DNA of 64,000 nucleotides from Clavibacter sp. VKM Ac-2872 (GTDB lineage: Bacteria; Actinomycetota; Actinomycetes; Actinomycetales; Microbacteriaceae): the NCBI RefSeq assembly GCF_015351105.1, contig NZ_JADKRR010000003.1, forward strand, positions 1 through 64,000, read 5' to 3'. Position 1 is the stretch's first letter. Each line of letters opens with the position of its first letter. Made by a program: the position numbers and the translations under genes. Below, piece by piece: positions 59,361-64,000 of this stretch. The notes beneath the pieces were generated by a model, which was not told where the DNA came from, made no database searches, and saw only the letters and a list, made by a program, of their open reading frames with translations.

Positions 59361-59566
59361 GTGATGATCCCCTCTCGTGTTCGTTGCGCGGCGCCCGTCA
59401 CAGGATGTGCGAGCTCTCTTGATCCGCGGCCGTTCAGACGGCAACCGCACGAGCATACCAGAGGGGCTGGGCCGCTCCGGCGGGCGGCCGGGCGCCTCGC
59501 GCGGGGGCGACGTCGGTGATCTCGGCTAGCGTGGAAAACCACTCCAGAGAGACGACGCAACGACAC

Positions 59567-60919
59567 GTGAGCACCCCGCCCGAGACCTCCCCCATCCCGA
59601 TCCCCGACGAACGGCAGGTGCGCGGCAGCCACTTCGTCGACCTGACGCCGCTCCGGGAGAGCCCGGCCTTCGCGCGGCTCTGGGCCGGCAACGCGATCGC
59701 CGGCATCGGCAGCCAGATGACCGTGGTGGCCATCGGGCTGCACGTGTACGAGCTGACGGGATCCACCGGCTCGGTCGCGCTCGTGGGCGTGCTGTCGCTC
59801 CTGCCGATGATCGTCGCGGGGCTCTACGGCGGCATGCTCGCCGACGCGTTCGACCGGCGGAAGGTCGCGCTCATCGCGTCGTGCGTGGCGTGGGGCTCCA
59901 CCATCCTGCTGGCCGCGCTCGCGTGGACGCATGCGGAGACGGTGTGGTCGCTCTACGCGCTGAGCATCCTCAACGCGGTCGCGGCGACGGTGATCGGGAC
60001 GAGCCGGCAGGCGATCCTCCCCCGCATCCTGCCGCCGCGCCTGCTGCCCGCGGCCAGCGCGCTCGGCGGGATCAGCCTGGGCGTCATGGTCACGGTCGGG
60101 CCGGCGCTCGCGGGCGTGCTCGTCGCGTCGGTCGGGTTCCAGTGGACCTACACGGTCGACGCCGTCCTCTTCCTGGCGGCCTTCACGGGCGTGCTCGCGC
60201 TCCCGCGGATCGCGCCCGAGGGCGAGGTGCAGCGGCCGGGGTTGGCATCCATCAGGTACGGGCTCGGGTTCCTGCGGACCGCGCCGAACATCCGCATGTC
60301 GTTCATCGTCGACATCATCGCCATGACGCTCGGGCAGCCGCGCGTGCTGTTCCCCGCGGTCGGCGCCGTGGTCCTGGGCGGCGGGCCGGTGACCGTCGGG
60401 ATCCTCACGGCGGCCGGCGCGGTCGGCAGCCTCGTGAGCAGCGTGCTGAGCGGATCCGTCGGGCGGGTCACGCGCCACGGCCGGGCGATCCGCTGGGCCA
60501 TCGTCGCGTACGGGCTCGCCACCGCGGGCTTCGGCCTCGTGCTGCTCCTCGCCTCGAAGCCGGGCGTGCTGCACGGGATCGGGTCGCGCATCGAGGACGC
60601 GAGCATCCCGGGCATCGTCGCGGCCTCCGTGCTGCTCGCGCTCGCGGGCGCGGCCGACAACATCTCCTCGATCTTCCGCAACACCATGCTGCAGACCGCG
60701 GTTCCCGACAACATGCGCGGGCGGCTGCAGGGCATCTTCATCGTCGTGGTGACCGGCGGGCCGCGGCTCGGCGACGCGTACATCGGGATCGTCACGCTGT
60801 TCGCCGCGCTGTGGGTGCCGTCGCTCGTGGGCGGGCTGCTGATCGCGGTGGTGGTGTGGATCCTCATCCGCGCGCTGCCGTCGTTCGAGCGCTACGACTC
60901 CCGGAACCCGACCCCGTGA
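59567..60919 (+). CDS. MFS transporter, EntS/MFS_3 type
   Basis: 450 residues with about 11-12 membrane segments. The RLWAGNAIAGIGSQMTVVAIGLHVYELTGS start, the GGMLADAFDRRKVAL loop and DNISSIFRNTMLQ match the enterobactin-exporter-like MFS_3 group. The substrate is unknown. The start is GTG 59567. An earlier GTG at 59516 lies upstream of a TAGCGT -10 candidate (59527-59532) and is less likely. The HNH gene overlaps its stop codon (GTGA). Confidence 0.85.
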   Translation: MSTPPETSPIPIPDERQVRGSHFVDLTPLRESPAFARLWAGNAIAGIGSQMTVVAIGLHVYELTGSTGSVALVGVLSLLPMIVAGLYGGMLADAFDRRKVALIASCVAWGSTILLAALAWTHAETVWSLYALSILNAVAATVIGTSRQAILPRILPPRLLPAASALGGISLGVMVTVGPALAGVLVASVGFQWTYTVDAVLFLAAFTGVLALPRIAPEGEVQRPGLASIRYGLGFLRTAPNIRMSFIVDIIAMTLGQPRVLFPAVGAVVLGGGPVTVGILTAAGAVGSLVSSVLSGSVGRVTRHGRAIRWAIVAYGLATAGFGLVLLLASKPGVLHGIGSRIEDASIPGIVAASVLLALAGAADNISSIFRNTMLQTAVPDNMRGRLQGIFIVVVTGGPRLGDAYIGIVTLFAALWVPSLVGGLLIAVVVWILIRALPSFERYDSRNPTP

Positions 60920-61680
60920 CGCGGCGACGGAGAGGGAAGACGCCTGTGCTGGTGACGCTGGCGGCGCTTGCGATCGTGATCGTCGCGGGCCTCGTGCAGT
61001 GGCGCGGGGACCAGGGGGCCAGCTCCGCGGGTGCCGGAGGCGGTTCCGTGACCGGGCTGGGGGCGGAGCCGGGGTCGACCGGATCCGCGCGCCTCGCCCT
61101 CGACGGGCTCGAGGTGCGGACGGAGGAGCGCGTGGCCGGCTACGACCGCGAGTCCTTCGCGTGGCGCACGGACGTGGACCGCAACGGCTGCGACACCCGC
61201 AACGACGTGCTCCGGCGCGACCTCGCCGACGCGGAGATCCGCGGCGGGACGCGCGGCTGCGTCGTGCAGGCGGGCGTGCTCGAGGACCCGTACTCGGGCG
61301 CGCGCGTGGCGTTCGACCGGTCGCGGGATCCCGAGGCGGTGCAGATCGACCACGTGGTGTCGCTGTCGGACGCGTGGTCGTCCGGCGCGTGGCGTTGGGA
61401 CGCCGACTACCGCGCGGCGTTCGCGAACGACCCGCTGGAGCTGGTCGCCGCGTCCGCCGCGGAGAACAACGCGAAGTCCGACGCGACGGCCGACGCCTGG
61501 CTGCCCGAGGACCCCGCCGATGCGTGCGCGCTCGTCGCGCGGCAGGTGTCGATCAAGGTGCGCACGGAGCTCAGCGTGACGCGGGCTGAGCACGACGCGA
61601 TGGCGCGCGTGCTCGACGGGTGCGGCGACGTGCCGCTCCTCACCTCCGACGACGCGGGCTGGCCGGCGCCCGTGCGCTGA
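60916..61680 (+). CDS. Membrane-anchored HNH nuclease family protein
   Basis: 254 residues. An Arg-rich start and one membrane segment or signal (about 11-28) are followed by a Gly-rich linker and a domain of the GmrSD C-terminal/HNH class: DRNGCDTRND (88-97), IDHVVSL (144-150, with the catalytic His) and NNAKSD (184-189). Such exported HNH proteins are common in actinobacteria and probably degrade external nucleic acid. The GTG start overlaps the MFS stop. Both belong to the normal high-GC background. Confidence 0.82.
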   Translation: MTRRRRGKTPVLVTLAALAIVIVAGLVQWRGDQGASSAGAGGGSVTGLGAEPGSTGSARLALDGLEVRTEERVAGYDRESFAWRTDVDRNGCDTRNDVLRRDLADAEIRGGTRGCVVQAGVLEDPYSGARVAFDRSRDPEAVQIDHVVSLSDAWSSGAWRWDADYRAAFANDPLELVAASAAENNAKSDATADAWLPEDPADACALVARQVSIKVRTELSVTRAEHDAMARVLDGCGDVPLLTSDDAGWPAPVR

Positions 61681-61804
61681 ACTCAGGACTCCCCCAGGCC
61701 CCGGAAGCACCAAATACCCCTCTTTTGGGGTTCGTCAACCCAGTCATGCGCGGCTCTAATTGTGGTACCCGAAGCGACACTTTTACCCCAGACCAGGAGC
61801 TCTC
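61681..61804 (+). promoter_or_regulatory. Left border of the AT-rich gene
   Basis: Composition changes here from host-like to AT-richer. A short hairpin ACCCC/GGGGT (61716-61731) with a T-rich loop could end the HNH transcript. AGGAG lies 5 bases before the next ATG. I find no tRNA end or direct repeat with the right border that would show site-specific insertion. Confidence 0.35.
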
Positions 61805-63679
61805 ATGGCAACCGGATACCGGTCAATTTTACGTCTCAGCGATGAATACGATGCCGTAGCGGTCACCGAAGAACAGGTTCGCTCGTGGCTGACTGACAAA
61901 AGGAGAGGGCGACGAGGTCGCTCCACATCGTTGGATTGGGACGGCCCAGGCCGATACCGCATATCTTCAACAGTTGAGCTACTTGTCGTCCACGCAGACC
62001 ACGATCAATTTTCCCCACGTAGGCTCTATCGAATAACTGAAACAAATAGGGAAGGCCAGTGGGGGGTCACGCTCTACGCCGGATCCGTAAGCTCCGGAAA
62101 GCGTAAGTCTCAAGTCATCGTCGTCGAAGTTGATCTTATCGGAAGCGATCGCGAAACAGCGTTGGCAAAGGTTGCGCCTCCGCGCGTCGTGCGATCGCTC
62201 CTCGACACGTACGCGGTCACGGATCATTTGACAGAATTGACGGGCACGCCAGTTGTCGTTCGTTCAAGCCAGATGCCCGAGCTAATCGCCGCCATCACTG
62301 ATCCACTTCGAACTGCTTCTGTAGTAGTTGCACTGTCTCCCGCTCGTGATTTAGACGATGCCTGGAGAGAGGTGGTCAAAAGTCTCACACAGCAAAGTGT
62401 CGGAGTCACGGCCACGTATGTTGTCTATTCAGATGCTGTCGATGACTTTATAGGGTCCATGGCGGCAAGCCACACGATCAGCCCTGGACACATCCGGACA
62501 TATCTTCCGCAGGTCGATGTAGACAACGCTAGCGACGGCATCCGCCACAAATGGCTTACCTTACCGACGCTCACCAGTTCACTTGAGAAAAGGCGCGTAT
62601 CGGAGTCTCTGCAACGTCGACATGGAGAAGCAGCCAGGCGCCGCCATGTCGAAGCCGGGCTCCCAACGGACGTTCAACGCATGGTAGAGCTCTTGAGACG
62701 CGCGGAGACCACAGTAGAACGAGCAGCCCGGGTTCAGGCACTTGTCGAAGCGAATAGGTCATCTACACAACAGGCCCTTGCCGAGGTAGCGCCCAAGGTC
62801 GTGGAGCAGGTCGCTCCCCTGACTGTCGACCCTCGCTGGCGCACTCGCGTGGCCGCCTCTTTCAGGCGCTGGTTAGGCATTGAGTTCATACAGGCGCCGG
62901 AGCAACTCGACGAGCTCGATTCTTTTATAGAAGCTAAAGTCGCGGAGGTATCTGTCGCGTCGGAACAGCTCACCGAGGCCGCGGGGGAAGTAGAAAGTCT
63001 TCAAGCAGAGGCGACGCGCCTGCGTATTGAACGTGACGATATGGAATTGGAGTGGGCCGTCGCCCTCGAGGCTCACACTAAGGCCGATCGAGAGAACACT
63101 GTCCTTCGACGACGCCTAACGGCAGCAGAGCGCCCTCAAGAGGCATATGTTGAGCCGGAATCTGATACATGGTCCCCTCCAGAATCCGTTGAAATGCTCA
63201 CTCAACTTCTCACACCTGGCGACGAAGCGCATCTCGCGGCCGAGGTCATCGTGTTCACTGGAAGCGATGATGGTGCCGTCGAGATCGATCGCCGGTACCC
63301 CTCAGGTGTGTATGCACAGGCGTTCTGGCAGCACGTTCACGTTCTTTACGATTATACCCAGGCCCGTAAGGCCGGCTATGCCGGAAACGTGCACATGTAC
63401 CTAAAGGCTGACGATATTGAGGGCGCGAAATGCCCGCCAAGTCAGCACGCCGCGCGGGAGAGCGATACGGTTTTGAACAATGCCAAGTGGCGCGCGGAAC
63501 GCGTGCTGCCAATTCCGGCCGAAGCACATGCGGACGAAGTGGCCCTAATGGAAGCGCACTTCAAGCCGACTTGGCGAGACACCTTTGCCCCTCGAATGCA
63601 CTACTTTGATGATTTTACGAATAGTGGAAAAATCTACATTGGCTACATCGGTCGACATCTAACCAACCCGCAAACCTAA
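61805..63679 (+). CDS. Orphan 624-residue protein of unknown function on AT-rich DNA
   Basis: I do not recognise this gene. N-terminal region (about 13-265) is a probable alpha/beta domain with strands such as TVELLVVHADHD and SVVVALSPARDLDDAW. Residues 265-330 are helical and Arg/Glu-rich, 340-362 hold a W-R-T-R-V segment, and 365-440 look like a coiled coil. The C-terminal domain (about 455-624) includes AEVIVFTGSDDG, YPSGVYAQAFWQHVHVLYDY, and the end FAPRMHYFDDFTNSGKIYIGYIGRHLTN. No signal peptide, membrane segment, zinc motif or NTP-binding loop is seen. Base and codon use (frequent A- or T-ending codons) differ sharply from every neighbour, so recent transfer is likely. The ATG has AGGAG at good spacing. 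Phage defence or a stand-alone nuclease is possible; this is only a guess from the architecture and the isolated location. Confidence 0.75.
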   Translation: MATGYRSILRLSDEYDAVAVTEEQVRSWLTDKRRGRRGRSTSLDWDGPGRYRISSTVELLVVHADHDQFSPRRLYRITETNREGQWGVTLYAGSVSSGKRKSQVIVVEVDLIGSDRETALAKVAPPRVVRSLLDTYAVTDHLTELTGTPVVVRSSQMPELIAAITDPLRTASVVVALSPARDLDDAWREVVKSLTQQSVGVTATYVVYSDAVDDFIGSMAASHTISPGHIRTYLPQVDVDNASDGIRHKWLTLPTLTSSLEKRRVSESLQRRHGEAARRRHVEAGLPTDVQRMVELLRRAETTVERAARVQALVEANRSSTQQALAEVAPKVVEQVAPLTVDPRWRTRVAASFRRWLGIEFIQAPEQLDELDSFIEAKVAEVSVASEQLTEAAGEVESLQAEATRLRIERDDMELEWAVALEAHTKADRENTVLRRRLTAAERPQEAYVEPESDTWSPPESVEMLTQLLTPGDEAHLAAEVIVFTGSDDGAVEIDRRYPSGVYAQAFWQHVHVLYDYTQARKAGYAGNVHMYLKADDIEGAKCPPSQHAARESDTVLNNAKWRAERVLPIPAEAHADEVALMEAHFKPTWRDTFAPRMHYFDDFTNSGKIYIGYIGRHLTNPQT

Positions 63680-64000
63680 TAGTAGATAATCAGCGAAAGA
63701 AAACTTCGTCTGGCGCAAACCGACGGAGGTGATGGGCATGCTCGTGTCATCGCCAAATGCACCGCGTTCGTACGCAGGCAGCCGTCACATATGAGGCCCA
63801 ACCGATCGTGCGCCCGGTCCGAAGACACTGCAATGCGCCGGACCACCAGAGACGCGATGCACCACGGGTCCGGATGTCATGGGGAGAGCGGTCGCACGGA
63901 CGGCGCATGGAGAGGGGTCTCGGCGCCGGGACCACGACCGCAGGGCCGGCCCGTCATCGGGTCGGCCCATCTCCCTGCCCTCGGGCGGTCGGGCGGTCGG
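63680..64000. other. Right border, no gene recognised
   Basis: 321 bp. The first 50-60 bases are AT-rich and belong to the orphan gene's tail; from about 63770 the composition returns to host-like GC. Short reading frames here (for example 63747-63935 on the minus strand) show no family likeness or ribosome site and are not called. The last 20 bases contain a small GGCGGTCGG direct repeat. Confidence 0.5.

Noticed and set aside
61681-61804. tRNA-linked attachment site beside the AT-rich gene
   Set aside because: No tRNA 3' end and no direct repeat shared with 63680-63800 were found.
60916-63679. HNH nuclease and the orphan protein as one two-gene system
   Set aside because: The HNH protein is exported, has host-like composition and is coupled to the MFS gene, whereas the orphan is cytoplasmic and foreign in composition; adjacency is probably incidental.
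63747-63935. Minus-strand ORF of 62 codons at the right end
   Set aside because: No ribosome site, no family likeness, and overlapped by an alternative frame of equal quality.

Overview
The window is high-GC actinobacterial DNA of the Microbacteriaceae type. Protein similarity and gene order point to Clavibacter or a close relative, but I infer the genus and did not check it by search. Coding density is high, many genes overlap by 4 bp (ATGA or GTGA), and most lie on the minus strand. I see no tRNA, rRNA or CRISPR array inside the window. A minus-strand promoter at the extreme left points out of the window and may drive an rRNA operon beyond tyrS.

Layout from left to right. 1-3.7 kb: tyrS, a divergent satD plus DUF3307-type pair behind an inverted repeat, a 3-methyladenine glycosylase and a 45-residue membrane protein. 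3.65-11.85 kb: a complete arginine operon transcribed argC-J-B-D-F-G-H, without argR at its usual place between argF and argG. 11.9-15.5 kb: pheS-pheT. 15.5-19.0 kb: a glutamate-type ABC importer (gluABCD). 19.1-21.2 kb: infC-rpmI-rplT and an rRNA/tRNA 2'-O-methyltransferase; infC uses an ATC start codon. 21.6-25.0 kb: a DUF1844 protein, an SseB-like protein and the histidine genes hisB-hisH-priA. 25.0-28.2 kb: a LysM protein and lexA, divergent around two LexA boxes, then hflX. 28.2-36.7 kb: a methyltransferase, dapF, miaA, miaB, recX, recA (with its own LexA box), a DUF3046 protein, a ClgR-type regulator, cinA and pgsA. 36.7-44.5 kb: ftsK, a MacB/HlyD-type export system and RNase J. 44.6-52.1 kb: dapA, a secreted Ig-repeat protein, thyX, an epimerase, dapB, a histidine phosphatase and an M16 peptidase. 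52.2-56.3 kb: an accessory insert (PKD protein, lipoprotein, aldo/keto reductase, PEBP protein, Pro/Ser/Thr-rich protein) between the M16 peptidase and pnp. 56.3-61.7 kb: pnp, rpsO, an MFS exporter and an HNH nuclease. 61.8-63.7 kb: one distinctly AT-richer orphan gene for a 624-residue protein I cannot name.

Functionally this is mostly core chromosome: arginine, histidine and diaminopimelate biosynthesis, SOS response, translation, RNA decay and cell division. The accessory parts are the 52-56 kb insert and the 61.8-63.7 kb orphan. A recurring signal is an actinobacterial -10 hexamer (TAnnnT) ending 6-7 nt before the start codon, which implies leaderless mRNAs for tyrS, argC, gluA, hisB, dapA, dapB, thyX, ftsK and others. 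I used it to settle several start codons.

The best candidate for something undescribed is the orphan at 61805-63679. The satD operator repeat, the secreted protein pair at 52.2-53.6 kb and a 19-bp repeat shared by two promoter regions are the next most interesting.
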